Under the pieces are notes generated by a model. That model did not search any database. It was not told the DNA's origin and saw only the letters and a program-made list of their open reading frames with translations. Both the position numbers and the translations under genes were made by a program. A stretch of DNA of 32,410 bases from NCBI GenBank assembly GCA_003104975.1, contig PQAM01000013.1:1-32410 (forward strand), in the 5' to 3' direction. Source of the DNA: Candidatus Methylomirabilota bacterium. Its GTDB lineage: Bacteria; Methylomirabilota; Methylomirabilia; Methylomirabilales; Methylomirabilaceae. Below are positions 10,231 to 21,948 of this stretch, one piece after another; within the stretch, counting starts at the first letter, position 1; each line of letters starts with the position of its first letter.

Positions 10231-11124
10231 CTAGGGCGCGGGTTGAAAGATCGCGCTGTCCGTAATCGCGCTCCCCAGTTCGGAAAGCGTATCGGACACC
10301 GAGTTGAGCGCACCGCTCAAGAGGCCGGCAGATGGTTTCGGGCTGCGCGGCTCCTGGACGAACGTGATGCCGATCCGGTTCGCGGCCAGCGGCGCCATCT
10401 CGGAATTCGGAAACTCAGTAATGAGGCGCTGGAAGGCGGCCTTGGCCGGCGCCTTCTGCTCCAGTTCCCAGAGCGACTCCCCAAGGTAGTAGAGGGCCTG
10501 GTCGTTGTATTCGAATCCGGGGTACTCCTTCAGAATAGACTCGAACCGCGGGATGGCTGCTCCGTACGCCTCTTGACCAAAGTAAAATGTCCCGACGTAC
10601 AGCTCCCGCTGGGCCAGTTGTCGAAGGCACTCCGTCAATTTCGCCTGCGCATCCGGAGCGAACTGGGAGTTGCGGAATTCACTGAGCAGGGCCCGAAATT
10701 CCCGTACTGCCCGAGCGGTCATGGTCTGATCGCGATCCACCTTCTCCATCTGGCGGAAGTACGACAGTCCCGTATAATATTGCGCTTCATCGACCTGCTC
10801 ATGTTGTGGGAACAGCTCGATGAACCGCTGATACTCGGCGCGCGCCTCATCGTACCGCTTTTCATCGAAATAGGCGCGACTTACGCTCAGACGAGCCGCG
10901 GGGACCAATTCACTGTCGGGAAAGTGGTTAATCAGGCGTTGCAGGTGTTTGCGCCCTTCATCGTACTTCTTCTGAGCGATGGCCGCCTCACCCAGATTCA
11001 TAAGCTCCTGATCCGAACCCGGAGGCGTATCGGCCGGCTTCGTCGGGAACAGCTCAAGGCCTGCGCATCCTGAGACCGAAAGGAGCGCTGCCAGGCAGGC
11101 ACCGATCAACAGGTATCGCCGCAT
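10231..11124 (-). CDS. bamD: BamD/YfiO-like outer-membrane lipoprotein with tetratricopeptide repeats
   Basis: The 297-residue product begins MRRYLLIGACLAALLSVSGCAG, a lipoprotein signal with Cys following SVSG. It carries tandem TPR-like repeats: GEAAIAQKKYDEGRKHLQRLI, AYFDEKRYDEARAEYQRFIELFP, and ALYYLGESLWELEQKAPAKAAFQRLI. This is the architecture of BamD, which helps insert beta-barrel proteins into the outer membrane, and of the related YbgF/CpoB proteins. BamD is the better fit because of the repeat phrasing and length. The ATG at 11124 sits just before the signal peptide; the longer open frame to 11274 would bury it. About 160 non-coding bases separate it from clpX. It indicates a diderm cell. 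Confidence 0.82.
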   Translation of the reverse strand: MRRYLLIGACLAALLSVSGCAGLELFPTKPADTPPGSDQELMNLGEAAIAQKKYDEGRKHLQRLINHFPDSELVPAARLSVSRAYFDEKRYDEARAEYQRFIELFPQHEQVDEAQYYTGLSYFRQMEKVDRDQTMTARAVREFRALLSEFRNSQFAPDAQAKLTECLRQLAQRELYVGTFYFGQEAYGAAIPRFESILKEYPGFEYNDQALYYLGESLWELEQKAPAKAAFQRLITEFPNSEMAPLAANRIGITFVQEPRSPKPSAGLLSGALNSVSDTLSELGSAITDSAIFQPAP

Positions 11125-11286
11125 GCAAGATCCCGGATAAACGACCTTCCAACAGCGTGAGAACAATTTATTTCCACGTAACAATGCAGAGATGAGGATT
11201 CGAGGTACGACCGAGAAGATGTCGAATGACCGAATAAGGGGCCAGCAGCGGAAAAGGGCCTCAGCGATCCGCACGGAGCGTGACGA

Positions 11287-12534
11287 TCAGGCCGATTCGG
11301 CCTTCTTCTTGTAGAGGATGATGGGCGATTTCCGTTCAACGACGGTCTCGCGGTTGACGATGCACTCCGCAATCCCCGACTGCGACGGGACCTCATACAT
11401 GATATCGAGCATAATCTCTTCAAGGATCGCCCGTAACCCGCGAGCGCCGGTCTGACGCTTGGCCGCCTCCTGCGCCACCGCGCTGATGGCGTCGTCGGTA
11501 AAGGTCAATTTCACGTGCTCAAAATCAAAGAATCGTTGATACTGTCGCAATAGGGCGTTCTTCGGCTCGACGAGTATGCGTACCAGCGCCTTTTCGTCAA
11601 GTTCATGGACGACCGCCATCACCGGCAGTCGTCCCACCAGCTCGGGGATGAGCCCGTATCGCAGCAGGTCTTCCGGCTGGACATTGGCCAGCAGCTCACT
11701 GACACGCCTTCCCCGTCTCGCCTGGATCTCGGCGCCGAATCCCATCGATTTCTGGCCCGTTCGGTGTTCGATGACCTTGTCCAGGCCGACGAATGCGCCG
11801 CCGCAGATAAACAGAATGTTTGTCGTATCCACCTGCAGATACTCCTGTTGGGGGTGCTTCCGCCCGCCCTGTGGCGGCACATTGGCTACCGTTCCCTCCA
11901 GGATCTTCAGCAGTGCCTGCTGGACGCCTTCGCCGGAGACGTCGCGCGTGATCGAGGGGTTTTCGGATTTGCGCGCGATCTTATCGATCTCGTCGATATA
12001 GATGATCCCGCGCTCAGCCCGCTCCACATCGTAGTCGGCAACCTGTAACAGACGAAGGATGATGTTCTCAACGTCCTCCCCGACATATCCTGCCTCAGTG
12101 AGCGTGGTGGCGTCGGCGATCGTGAACGGGACGTCCAGGATCTTGGCCAGGGTTTGCGCCAGCAGCGTCTTGCCGCAACCGGTCGGGCCGATCAGGAGGA
12201 TATTGGACTTGGTCAGCTCGACATCGTCAAAGGTCATCCGGGCATTGACGCGCTTATAGTGGTTGTGAACGGCAACCGCGAGACTCTTCTTGGCCCGGTC
12301 TTGGCCGACGACATACTGGTCCAGAATCGATTTGATCTCCGACGGCTTGGGAAGCTCCCCCAGACTCTTCCCCTTCTCCTCCTCCCACTCCTCTGCAATG
12401 ATATCGTTGCAGAGTTCGATACACTCGTCGCAGATATAGACCGTGGGACCGGCGATCAGCTTCCGGACGTCGTCTTGACTTTTTCCGCAAAAGGAGCAGG
12501 TGAGCTTTCCTCCACCTTTTACTGCCTTAGCCAT
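11287..12534 (-). CDS. clpX: ClpX, ATPase subunit of the ClpXP protease
   Basis: ClpX unfolds tagged proteins and feeds them to ClpP. The 415-residue product has the N-terminal zinc finger (C13/C16 and C35/C38 in [10 protein letters not shown]...ICDECIELC). Walker A is GPTGCGKT at 116-123 and Walker B is [14 protein letters not shown] near 177-190. The arginine-finger and sensor segments include LVGRLPV and RGLRAILEE. The ClpP-docking loop reads MGF (263-265) where the family usually has IGF; the change is conservative. It follows clpP with about 150 bases between them, the standard tig-clpP-clpX order. Confidence 0.97.
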   Translation of the reverse strand: MAKAVKGGGKLTCSFCGKSQDDVRKLIAGPTVYICDECIELCNDIIAEEWEEEKGKSLGELPKPSEIKSILDQYVVGQDRAKKSLAVAVHNHYKRVNARMTFDDVELTKSNILLIGPTGCGKTLLAQTLAKILDVPFTIADATTLTEAGYVGEDVENIILRLLQVADYDVERAERGIIYIDEIDKIARKSENPSITRDVSGEGVQQALLKILEGTVANVPPQGGRKHPQQEYLQVDTTNILFICGGAFVGLDKVIEHRTGQKSMGFGAEIQARRGRRVSELLANVQPEDLLRYGLIPELVGRLPVMAVVHELDEKALVRILVEPKNALLRQYQRFFDFEHVKLTFTDDAISAVAQEAAKRQTGARGLRAILEEIMLDIMYEVPSQSGIAECIVNRETVVERKSPIILYKKKAESA

Positions 12535-12685
12535 CTACGCTTCCCCCCGCGTTCCAGGCATCGACTGCGCGGTACGACCCGTAAGGCCTACCGTTACGCA
12601 TCGTTGCTTTCGCTGTTCTGCCTGGAACCTGAAACAGTTCGTACGACGCGAATCCTGGATGGTGATAAACGCGATCACAATAACG

Positions 12686-13297
12686 CTATGACACCGGGGC
12701 CGATACCGGCAGACCCTCCCGGGAGTAGATCACCTCATCGATCAGACCGTACTCCTTGGCCTCTCCGGGCGACATGAAAAAGTCGCGGTCGCTGTCCTTC
12801 TCGATTCGCTCCAACGGCTGGCCGGTATGATTGGCAATGATCCGATTCAACTCCTCTCGCATCCGGAGGATCTCTTTCGCCTGAATCTGAATGTCGGATG
12901 CCTGTCCCTGGGCCCCTCCGTACGGCTGATGAATCATGATCCGCGCATGCGGGAGCGCATAGCGCTTCCCCTTGGCGCCGGCGGCCAACAGGAGCGCAGC
13001 ACCGCTGGCGGCCTGTCCCATGCAGATCGTTTCGATGGCCGGCTTGATGTATTGCATGGTATCGTATATTGCGAGGGACGCCGTCACCGACCCGCCCGGT
13101 GAGTTGATGTACAGATGGATATCCTTGTCTGGGTCTTCGGCCTCCAGAAAGAGGAGTTGGGCGATTATCAGATTCGACTCCGCGTCATCGATCGGGGTTC
13201 CGATGAAGAGGATTCGATCCTTCAGGAGGCGAGAAAAGATATCGTAGGCCCGCTCACCCCGACTGGTCTGCTCAACTACCATGGGTATCAGTTGCAT
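12686..13297 (-). CDS. clpP: ClpP, serine protease subunit of ClpXP
   Basis: The 203-residue product has the complete Ser-His-Asp triad: S98 in [11 protein letters not shown]123 in [10 protein letters not shown] and D172 in DSDRDFFMS, with spacing identical to the E. coli enzyme. The head region carries [20 protein letters not shown]. ClpP forms the double-ring chamber that degrades substrates delivered by ClpX. AAGGAGAG upstream of ATG 13297 fixes the start; the longer frame to 13339 runs into tig. It is 25 bases downstream of tig and probably co-transcribed with it. Confidence 0.97.
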   Translation of the reverse strand: MQLIPMVVEQTSRGERAYDIFSRLLKDRILFIGTPIDDAESNLIIAQLLFLEAEDPDKDIHLYINSPGGSVTASLAIYDTMQYIKPAIETICMGQAASGAALLLAAGAKGKRYALPHARIMIHQPYGGAQGQASDIQIQAKEILRMREELNRIIANHTGQPLERIEKDSDRDFFMSPGEAKEYGLIDEVIYSREGLPVSAPVS

Positions 13298-13322
13298 GGT
13301 GTGGGCTCTCCTTGTGTGGCGC

Positions 13323-14621
13323 TCAGGCGAGGGTAACAAGGTTGACCCCCTCGGTAATATTGGCCCGCTCGTACAGGAAGTGGAGTGCCTTCCCTTCCAG
13401 TATGCGCGTTCGGAAGGACTCGATTCGTCCGTCTCGCTCCAGCATATCGCGGAGGGCCTCCGGTTTTCGATTTAACGTAGCAGCGGCCGTTTCAATCTCT
13501 TCGTTAAACTCCTCCTCCGTTACGCCAAGCCCCTCCTGCTTCGCCACCGCCTCCAACAGGAGCGAGTCCTGAACCCGTTTGGAGGCAAGTTCGCGTGCCC
13601 TGGTCCGCATTTCCTCTTCTTCTTCGCGTTTAGGCGGGGCTGCCCTGCGTCCGCCGACGCGGCGCGTCATATCAGCAAGGATAGCCTCGACCTCCGCCTC
13701 CACCAGCGATTCCGGAAGATCGCAGGGATGGGCGGCGCGCAATTTTTCCAGGATACGGTCCTTCAGGCGTGCGACCTGCTCCCGCTCCTTATGCGCCACC
13801 AGATCCTGCCTCACCTTGTCTCTCAGTGCCTCGATATCGTCGCACCCGGACACCGACTTGGCGAAGTCGTTATCCAGCGCCGGCACCCGTTTCTTCTTGA
13901 CCTCTTTGACGGCTACCTTGAAGAGTATCCGCTTTCCCGCCAGCTCCCGTCGTCCGTAATCATTCGGGAACTCTAACGAGAAATCCTTGAGGTCACCCTT
14001 CTTCAAACCGTGGAGTTGAGTCTCAAATTCTGGGATAAACTGGTGTGAACCGAGAAGGACCGACATATTCTGGCCACTCACCCCCTTGAGTGGTTTGTTT
14101 CCGGCAAAGCCTTCGTAGTCTATCACCAGCAGGTCTTCCTGCAGCGCCGGCCAGCCGTCCATCGGAACATACTCGGCCGATCGTCCACGGAGATACTCCA
14201 AGGCCTGATCTACCTCCTGATCCGTAACCTCCAGCTTGTCCTTGCTGACTTCAACCCCTGTGTAGCCCGAAAGCTGCAGAGTCGGCTTGACGTCGAAGGT
14301 CGCCCGAAAGCTGAGCGGCTTACCCTCGTCGCAGACGATCTCCTCGAGGATAGGTTCACTGATCGGGTCCAGCTTGGACTCCTCGAGCGCCTGGCTGTAA
14401 CTTTCCGGGATCAGTTCCCTGAGGGCCTCTTGTTTCGCCTCCTCCTTAAAACGTGAACGCAGGAGATCTTGCGGAATCTTGCCGGGGCGGAAGCCCGGCA
14501 ATCGAACCTTTTTTGCGAGGTGCGAATACGCTGTCTCTACCTTCTCTGAGAGACGTTCGGCAGGCACCTCAATTCGAAGTCCACGCTTGGTGCTGCTGAT
14601 CTCTTCGATGTTTACTCTCAT
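13323..14621 (-). CDS. tig: Trigger factor, ribosome-associated chaperone and prolyl isomerase
   Basis: Trigger factor binds the ribosome exit tunnel and shields nascent chains. The 432-residue product carries the ribosome-docking signature in the N-terminal domain ([18 protein letters not shown]). A FKBP-type isomerase domain follows ([15 protein letters not shown]...[13 protein letters not shown]), then a long helical C-terminal chaperone domain. The start is ATG 14621; the frame extends upstream through the tRNA-Leu gene, which is not coding for this protein. It is read after tRNA-Leu and before clpP. Confidence 0.95.
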   Translation of the reverse strand: MRVNIEEISSTKRGLRIEVPAERLSEKVETAYSHLAKKVRLPGFRPGKIPQDLLRSRFKEEAKQEALRELIPESYSQALEESKLDPISEPILEEIVCDEGKPLSFRATFDVKPTLQLSGYTGVEVSKDKLEVTDQEVDQALEYLRGRSAEYVPMDGWPALQEDLLVIDYEGFAGNKPLKGVSGQNMSVLLGSHQFIPEFETQLHGLKKGDLKDFSLEFPNDYGRRELAGKRILFKVAVKEVKKKRVPALDNDFAKSVSGCDDIEALRDKVRQDLVAHKEREQVARLKDRILEKLRAAHPCDLPESLVEAEVEAILADMTRRVGGRRAAPPKREEEEEMRTRARELASKRVQDSLLLEAVAKQEGLGVTEEEFNEEIETAAATLNRKPEALRDMLERDGRIESFRTRILEGKALHFLYERANITEGVNLVTLA

Positions 14622-14650
14622 CTGTATCTCGGGATCGATTATCGGATTCG

Positions 14651-14737
14651 TGGTGCGAGAGGGGGGACTTGAACCCCCATCCGCCGAAAGCGGACTGGAT
14701 CCTAAGTCCAGCGCGTCTGCCATTCCGCCACTCTCGC
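14651..14737 (-). tRNA. tRNA-Leu (TAG anticodon)
   Basis: On the minus strand an 87-base class II tRNA with encoded CCA. Acceptor GCGAGAG pairs with CTCTCGC and the discriminator is A. The anticodon stem CTGGA/TCCAG encloses loop CTTAGGA, with TAG at 14704-14702. The variable arm (TCCGC-TTTC-GGCGGA region) is long, as in Leu and Ser tRNAs. The T-arm is GGGGG-TTCAAGT-CCCCC. It lies 29 bases upstream of tig. Confidence 0.95.
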
Positions 14738-14767
14738 GTGAGCCTCGGAACAGGAACCAAAAAAACT

Positions 14768-14796
14768 ATAGCATATGGGGACGCCTCTGTCTACAA
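14768..14796 (-). promoter_or_regulatory. Probable promoter for tRNA-Leu and tig
   Basis: On the minus strand, TTGTAG (14796-14791) and TGCTAT (14773-14768) are separated by 17 bases. They are followed by a T-rich stretch and the tRNA-Leu gene about 30 bases later. The hexamers are moderate matches to the sigma-70 consensus. Confidence 0.4.
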
Positions 14797-14866
14797 AACT
14801 GCTCCACTGGCGGTTTGGCGTCGCCGTGTTGTGCTTCTTAACAACATTTTGATGGTCCGTCAACCT

Positions 14867-16036
14867 TTAGAATGGAATAGAGTCCTGCCGGGTCACTCTA
14901 GGGAGGCGCGGCGAGAGGGCGGTGAGACTCTCGTATGGGATAGTTCCCAGATACTCGGCCCATTCGGCGATCGAGATGCAGTCGTCCCCGTCCCGTCCGA
15001 CGAGTGTTGCGACGTCTCCTTCACAGACCTCCGGCGCATCGGTGATATCGATCAGTATTTGATCCATCGTGATCGTTCCGACTTGCCGCGCGCGTCGACC
15101 GCGAACCAGGAGATCGATCCGGTTGGAGAGGGATCGAGAGACGCCATCCCCATAGCCGATCGAGACCGTGGCCAGCCGCGTGCGGCGTTCCGTTCGAAAG
15201 GTATGCCCGTAACTGATGCCGGTTCCTGGCGGAACCGTCTTAACGAAGATGATTCGCGCCTTGAGCGAGAGGGCGGGGTAAAGGGTGACGATGGATCGAA
15301 AGTGAGCGCCCGGGTATAGGCCGTACTGGACCAGCCCGATCCGGACCAGGTCGAAGTGGGTCTCCGGGAACATCAGGGTGGCCGCCGAATTGGCGAGGTG
15401 TACCAACGGGGGTCTGATCCCCTGCCGCTCCAGTGCGTCCACCAGCTTCTTGAATCGTTCGATCTGCTCCAGGGCCGTCACGGGATCGACGGCGTCGGCC
15501 GTGGCAAGGTGGCTGTACAGACCGGCAACCGTCACATTGGGCAGAGGCTTGGCCGCGCAGATAAGCTCCGAAGCCTCCTGCCAGTCGATGCCCAGGCGGG
15601 ACATGCCGGTATCGACCTTCAGGTGTATCTCGATAGGCGCGGGGGCGGCCTCAGAGAACCGACGAATCTGGTCAAGACTGCAGACGGTCGGCTGGAGTCG
15701 GTATTCGATTGCCGGCTCGATCTCATCTTGATAGATCAAAGGACCGAAGAGGAGGATCGGCGCGTCGATTCCCGCGGCGCGTAGTTGGATGCCCTCTTCA
15801 ACCGTCGCGACGGCGAGCCATGAGGCGCCGGCTGACAGGACGGTCCGGGCGACCGCTACCGCGCCGTGACCATAGCCGTCAGCCTTGACGACCGACAGGA
15901 GTTGGGTTGACGGCCGCAGTCGCTGTCGGATGGCAGTGATATTATGGCGAATTGCCCCGAGATCGACCTCTACCCAGGCGCGGTGGGTCGCGGGTATTTC
16001 ATCGGCTGCCGAGCCGAGTTCTCGATCAATGCTCAT
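14867..16036 (-). CDS. alr: Alanine racemase
   Basis: Alr is a PLP enzyme that makes D-alanine for peptidoglycan. The 389-residue product has the cofactor lysine K51 in SVVKADGYGHGAV and the second catalytic base Y276 in GISYGHTFRT. It also has HLKVDTGMSRLGI, HLANSAAT and the C-terminal barrel with IGYGDGVSRSLSN and TMDQILIDITD. Length is normal. It begins 37 bases after the ppcA stop on the same strand, so it is probably the last gene of the RuBisCO transcript, a surprising place for a cell-wall gene. No clear binding site was seen before ATG 16036. Confidence 0.95.
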   Translation of the reverse strand: MSIDRELGSAADEIPATHRAWVEVDLGAIRHNITAIRQRLRPSTQLLSVVKADGYGHGAVAVARTVLSAGASWLAVATVEEGIQLRAAGIDAPILLFGPLIYQDEIEPAIEYRLQPTVCSLDQIRRFSEAAPAPIEIHLKVDTGMSRLGIDWQEASELICAAKPLPNVTVAGLYSHLATADAVDPVTALEQIERFKKLVDALERQGIRPPLVHLANSAATLMFPETHFDLVRIGLVQYGLYPGAHFRSIVTLYPALSLKARIIFVKTVPPGTGISYGHTFRTERRTRLATVSIGYGDGVSRSLSNRIDLLVRGRRARQVGTITMDQILIDITDAPEVCEGDVATLVGRDGDDCISIAEWAEYLGTIPYESLTALSPRLPRVTRQDSIPF

Positions 16037-16073
16037 ACATACTGACCGCGTCGAATGGGGTCTATTGAGGGCT

Positions 16074-17567
16074 TCAGCCCAAAAACCTTCGAATCCAGGC
16101 GGCCCGGAGGATAAGATCGCTGAGGTCCTTCGTGCTCCCGTCCTGAACGCGTTTGATGATCGTTGCCGTCACCTCTCGGTGGGTCTGATCCGGCGTGGGG
16201 GTGTGGAGTGGGCGGATAGTTGCTCGTATCTCATCTGCCTCGGTGTGGGGGAGCAGGGCCAATGCCTCCTCATTGAGGTATTGAAGCGCGTCAGCCAGAT
16301 CGGTATCGAATCCCGAATCGATCTCCCGCAGCAGGGCCAGATCCTCCCGGTCAAGACAGGACAGGCCGAGGATCTCCGGGGGGAGGCCAATGGAGTAGAG
16401 GGTGGCACAGAAGGAGATGGCGCGAGGGAGCGAGATTCCGCCGAGGCTCCGGCTGTAACCGAACAGCCCGATATGGAGTTTCCGCATCCGCCGCCTGGGG
16501 ACGGCAGGCGCAATGTGATTCATCAGAGGGGCGATCGCGGCTACCTGACGCTGGTAACACGCTGAGGTCCGCTCAATCAGATCGACAATCCTGTCCTCCG
16601 GTTCTACCGGTCTGGCGCGCTGTCTGGGTGCGCCCTTGAGGGTCTCGATGGCCCGGATAATCGACGGAGCCGGATAGTCGTACTTAAAGGCGGACTGAAT
16701 GGTAAACGTCTGAACGCTGGGGTGCTCGGCCAGGTGTCGCTGCACCGTGTCGGGTCGGAAGTTGCCACGAAATGGGGCGCTGCCGGCCCCAAGGATCGGA
16801 TAGATGGGAATCGACAGTTCTTGTTCCAGCCTGTCCAAACGGCTTAGGGCAATCTTGACCAGGAGACCGGCCGCCAGGCTTCCGTAGTTCAAGGCGGGAT
16901 CGGAGCGGGCGAGGAAGACGCGCTGGTACGGAAGGTCTTTGTCCTGCAGGTAGGCTCGGACGATACTGTCGGCCCGCAGCAGCGACTCCTTGTCCTCGAT
17001 CAATGGGATGATCTGGATGGCTGCGGGGTGGGACTCGCCGATCCACTCCTTGAGGGGGATATCGCCGGGGGTCAGTACCGTCTCTCCCTTGCCGGTGACG
17101 AACACCTGGTAGTACCGGAGGACCCGATTCAACTCTTCCGCCGAGGTGGTCATGGGGAAGATGATCTCGAAAATCGGAGCCACATCCTCCTCGTAAAAGA
17201 GGCGGGCGACATCGTTCGCTCTCGGGATACCCTGGAGGACCTCCAGCAGGATCTTCCCCTGTGCCTTTTGCACACCGGGGTTCGGTACGCGCAACGTGAG
17301 AAACATCTCCCGCCCTAGAGGAAACGCCCGGAAGAAGCCCTCATAGGTGGTCAGGAGTTTCTCGACGACGAACTCATCGACCTCCTTGCCCTCAAAGTCC
17401 CACATCTGCTCATCGCAGCCCAGATGGGAGAAGGCGAAATACGCCTCCCGGATCTCGTCCATCCCTTCCATGACAGGCCCATGGGCGAAGAAGGGGACGG
17501 TGACGTTGTCCGGATGTTGGGTGCTCATGCACCGGGGGATGCGGGGGAGGGTCGCGACATCGATCAT
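16074..17567 (-). CDS. ppcA: Archaeal-type phosphoenolpyruvate carboxylase
   Basis: PEP carboxylase adds bicarbonate to PEP to give oxaloacetate. At 497 residues this is the short archaeal-type form, about half the length of the usual bacterial Ppc. It starts with the family signature RIPRCMSTQHPDNV. Other conserved stretches are WDFEGKEVDEFVVEKLL, LTLRVPNPGVQ, EIIFPMTTSAEEL, LARSDPALNYG, GAGSAPFRGNF and the C-terminal glycine. ATG 17567 lies four bases after the cbbX stop; the open frame further upstream is the antisense-like overlap within cbbX. It is therefore translationally linked to cbbX and belongs to the RuBisCO operon. Confidence 0.93.
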   Translation of the reverse strand: MIDVATLPRIPRCMSTQHPDNVTVPFFAHGPVMEGMDEIREAYFAFSHLGCDEQMWDFEGKEVDEFVVEKLLTTYEGFFRAFPLGREMFLTLRVPNPGVQKAQGKILLEVLQGIPRANDVARLFYEEDVAPIFEIIFPMTTSAEELNRVLRYYQVFVTGKGETVLTPGDIPLKEWIGESHPAAIQIIPLIEDKESLLRADSIVRAYLQDKDLPYQRVFLARSDPALNYGSLAAGLLVKIALSRLDRLEQELSIPIYPILGAGSAPFRGNFRPDTVQRHLAEHPSVQTFTIQSAFKYDYPAPSIIRAIETLKGAPRQRARPVEPEDRIVDLIERTSACYQRQVAAIAPLMNHIAPAVPRRRMRKLHIGLFGYSRSLGGISLPRAISFCATLYSIGLPPEILGLSCLDREDLALLREIDSGFDTDLADALQYLNEEALALLPHTEADEIRATIRPLHTPTPDQTHREVTATIIKRVQDGSTKDLSDLILRAAWIRRFLG

Positions 17568-17571
17568 TGTG

Positions 17572-18534
17572 CTACTCGTGATCGGTCGCCTGGCTGGAAT
17601 CCGGCTGATTACCTTGGAAGACGCGGCTGGCGAGGATATCTTCGGCCTCGATCGTGACCAGATCCTTCTTGGTAATGGTGTCTTGGTGTTTGGCAAACAG
17701 ACGGTTGGCCTGGCGAAGACGGGCCCGATCCAGGGCGTTGCGCACGCTGCGCGCATTGGCAAAGTTCGGCATCTGCATCCGTCTGAGCAGATACTCATAA
17801 AAGGCCTGTTCAGCCTCAGGGCTGAAGCGGTACTGCTGCTTTTCCAGCATCAGCTTGGCAATCGCGATCAGCTCGTCCGCCGTGTAGTTGGGAAAATCCA
17901 GGTGATGCGCGATGCGGGAGGACATCCCCGGATTGCCCTGGAAAAACGTCTCCATCCGGTCCTTGTAGCCGGCCAGGATGACCACCAGGTCCTCGCGCTG
18001 ATTTTCCATGACCTGGAGCAGGATCTCGACCGACTCCTGACCGTAGTCGCGCTCATTCTCCGGTCGATACAGATAATAGGCCTCGTCGATAAACAGGACG
18101 CCGCCCATCGCCCGTTTCAGGACCTCTTTCGTCTTGGGCGCCGTATGGCCGATATACTGGCCGACCAGATCGTCACGTGTCACCGCCGCCAGATTACATT
18201 TGCGGATATAGCCGAGGCGGTGCAGGATCTCGGCCATGCGCATCGCGACGGTGGTCTTCCCTGTGCCGGGATTACCGGTGAAGCACATGTGCAGGCTGGG
18301 TGGGCCCGACGTCAGGCCCAGGCTTTTGCGCACGCGATCGACCAGCAGCAAAGCCGCAATCTCCCGAATCCGCGTCTTGATCGGCCTGAGACCGACCAAC
18401 TCCCGTTCAAGTTTGTCAAGAACCTCCTGAATCTGGGAATCGCGAAAGACGCCTGCGAGGTCTACCGGGGTATCGTCAGGAAGGCCGGATATGGCATCCG
18501 CTTCAGGGGTCTGTGTTACGTCCGCGTCACTCAT
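17572..18534 (-). CDS. cbbX: CbbX, red-type RuBisCO activase
   Basis: CbbX is a hexameric AAA+ ATPase that pulls on the C-terminus of red-type RuBisCO to remove inhibitory sugar phosphates. The 320-residue product has Walker A GNPGTGKT (87-94), Walker [12 protein letters not shown] (146-156), the pore-loop region [14 protein letters not shown] and the AAA sensor segments [14 protein letters not shown] and [14 protein letters not shown] chose ATG 18534 because GAGGAAG lies just upstream; ATG 18546 lacks a binding site. It follows cbbS after a strong hairpin and precedes ppcA by four bases. Confidence 0.95.
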   Translation of the reverse strand: MSDADVTQTPEADAISGLPDDTPVDLAGVFRDSQIQEVLDKLERELVGLRPIKTRIREIAALLLVDRVRKSLGLTSGPPSLHMCFTGNPGTGKTTVAMRMAEILHRLGYIRKCNLAAVTRDDLVGQYIGHTAPKTKEVLKRAMGGVLFIDEAYYLYRPENERDYGQESVEILLQVMENQREDLVVILAGYKDRMETFFQGNPGMSSRIAHHLDFPNYTADELIAIAKLMLEKQQYRFSPEAEQAFYEYLLRRMQMPNFANARSVRNALDRARLRQANRLFAKHQDTITKKDLVTIEAEDILASRVFQGNQPDSSQATDHE

Positions 18535-18561
18535 CAACTTCCTCATCGCAGCGGAGAGGGT

Positions 18562-18594
18562 GGCGGTGAGGGGAGTGTACCCCCCCTCACCGCC
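18562..18594 (-). promoter_or_regulatory. Strong hairpin between cbbS and cbbX
   Basis: GGCGGTGAGGGG (18562-18573) and CCCCTCACCGCC (18583-18594) form a perfect 12-pair stem with a nine-base loop in the 72-base gap between cbbS and cbbX. No T-run follows on the minus strand, so it is not a classic intrinsic terminator. An mRNA-processing or 3'-stabilising element that keeps cbbLS message above cbbX/ppcA is the likely role (inference). Confidence 0.65.
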
Positions 18595-18606
18595 CCGAAT
18601 CTCCAA

Positions 18607-19035
18607 TCACTGTCCGTCCGTATACCGTGCGCCCTCCGGCTTATCGGTGGCATAGCTGTGTACGACATAGTTGACGGTACGGCCACGAACCTCCTGGCGC
18701 ACCAGACCGAACCCCGGCTCGTGTGGCGGGCGCTGAATGATGAATGACAGACGGATCGTCTCCCAGCCCTTGTTGTGGTCGAAGGCGTTCACCTTGACAT
18801 AGTGGTTGGGATAGGCCTTGCGGCAGGCGTCGATCTCGTACATCACCCCCGCCGGGTCTTCCAGGTCGAACATCGGCAGGCCCCACATCTCCCAGAACGT
18901 ATTGCGGGGATGCGGGTCGTCCGTAAACTCGACGCTGACGGCCCACTTATTGTTCAACGCGTACTCCACCTGCTTTCTGATCTGGTCATCGGTCAGATCG
19001 GGCAGGAATGAAAAGGCACCCTGGGTAATTCGCAT
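18607..19035 (-). CDS. cbbS: RuBisCO small subunit, form I
   Basis: The 142-residue product has the family start [19 protein letters not shown] and the core [36 protein letters not shown] long C-terminal extension ([34 protein letters not shown]) follows. That extension, which forms the central beta hairpins, marks the red-type (IC/ID) small subunits. GGGAGGAAA precedes ATG 19035. It lies 20 bases after cbbL on the same strand. Confidence 0.97.
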   Translation of the reverse strand: MRITQGAFSFLPDLTDDQIRKQVEYALNNKWAVSVEFTDDPHPRNTFWEMWGLPMFDLEDPAGVMYEIDACRKAYPNHYVKVNAFDHNKGWETIRLSFIIQRPPHEPGFGLVRQEVRGRTVNYVVHSYATDKPEGARYTDGQ

Positions 19036-19055
19036 ACTATTTCCTCCCTTCTTAC

Positions 19056-20970
<1,915 letters not shown>

Positions 20971-21336
20971 CTAAGAGATCGGAAGGCGACGGACTCGACA
21001 GGTGGTTTCATCGATCGAGACGATTGCGCCCTGCTCCAACTCGCGCTCGATCTGTGGAAGGCTATGGCGTAAGATTTGCGTGACCCGATCTGGCGTGGGA
21101 TACATAAGGCGCAGCGACACCAGGCTTGGACCAGCCTCCTGGCCGAGCGCAATCAGGGCGGAGAAGTCCAGGTCTGCAGAGATCAGGGTCGCGCCGCGAT
21201 GACGAGCCGCTGTGAGGATCGCTTCATCTGAGGCGGTCGGAGGCAGTAGATCTGTGACGCGAGTAATGTCATACCCCTCATCGCGGAGCGCGGCGACCGT
21301 CAGCGGAGAGATGTGCAGATCGACCACATAGCGCAC
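20971..21336 (-). CDS. DUF5615 family PIN-like protein (probable toxin of a DUF433 pair)
   Basis: The 121-residue product starts MRYVVDLHISPLTVAALRDEGYD and continues with VTDLLPPTASDEAILTAARHRGATLISADLDFSALIALG. This is the Mut7-C/PIN-like DUF5615 fold with acidic residues D6, D37 and the DLDF cluster. These proteins are commonly paired with DUF433 antitoxin-like proteins, and one is encoded five bases upstream. Predicted role: nuclease toxin. The pair lies at the edge of the accessory island, beside the cbb operon's upstream repeats. Confidence 0.85.
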   Translation of the reverse strand: MRYVVDLHISPLTVAALRDEGYDITRVTDLLPPTASDEAILTAARHRGATLISADLDFSALIALGQEAGPSLVSLRLMYPTPDRVTQILRHSLPQIERELEQGAIVSIDETTCRVRRLPIS

Positions 21337-21341
21337 CGGCG

Positions 21342-21578
21342 CTAACGGCCCTGCGGAGCCGGCAGTGGGCGAGATTGCTCGGTGGCAAGCCAGGCAGCGT
21401 ACGCAGCGGCCTGAGTGAGGTCCTCAGACTCTAGCTCAGGGTAGGCTGCGAGGATCTCAGCCGGGGTCATCCCCGCCGCAATCTGCTTTAACACAAACGC
21501 GACGGTGATGCGCAGCCCTCTAATCGTGGGCTGCCCCTGACACACGGCCGGATCGATGGTGATGCGATCAAGGATCAT
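21342..21578 (-). CDS. DUF433 family antitoxin-like protein
   Basis: The 78-residue product has the full DUF433 pattern: MILDRITIDPAVCQGQPTIRGLRITV, then LKQIAAGMTPAEILAAYPELESEDLTQAAAYAAWLATEQ. The fold is helix-turn-helix-like and is thought to bind DNA and neutralise the DUF5615 partner. It is the first gene of a two-gene operon. A second, damaged DUF433 gene lies at 25935 in the opposite orientation. Confidence 0.88.
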   Translation of the reverse strand: MILDRITIDPAVCQGQPTIRGLRITVAFVLKQIAAGMTPAEILAAYPELESEDLTQAAAYAAWLATEQSRPLPAPQGR

Positions 21579-21948
21579 TGTTTTACCTCGCCTTCAGCCT
21601 ATGGCACGAGGCTACTTTTGTCAAGCATGCGGCCACTTTGTAATCCTGTTGAACATGGGTACAATGCAGTCGCCCTCCCAACTCCCGCGGCCTTTAACTG
21701 TTGGCATTTCGAACGCGATAGGGAAGTGAGTCACCCAGTGGCCGGTCATGGCAAACCTTGACAAGCCTTCCCGAAGGCGAGAGAATCACCGCGAATCTGA
21801 AAGCTTCTTGCATGCGAAACAGGCTGACTACGTCCGAATACCGGAGGTGCTATTAAAGCTGAAAAATTTCATCCTGACGACGTGATCTACAGCGAAGGTT
21901 GCAAGGAGGCGGTCATCCTTTATGCATTGGACAACAAAGGCAGCATAA
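21579..21948. other. Leader region of the methyltransferase-GHKL operon
   Basis: The outer part (21579-21747) has no supported gene. The inner part holds the small two-frame ORF at 21748-21959, described separately. AAAGG at 21936-21940 is the binding site for the GTG start of the methyltransferase. Confidence 0.45.

Noticed and set aside
10114-11073. 319-codon plus-strand frame
   Set aside because: Antisense to the bamD-like lipoprotein gene; no motif or binding site.
17347-18747. 466-codon plus-strand frame
   Set aside because: It lies antisense to ppcA, cbbX and cbbS, all of which have full family motifs. Its translation has no motif.
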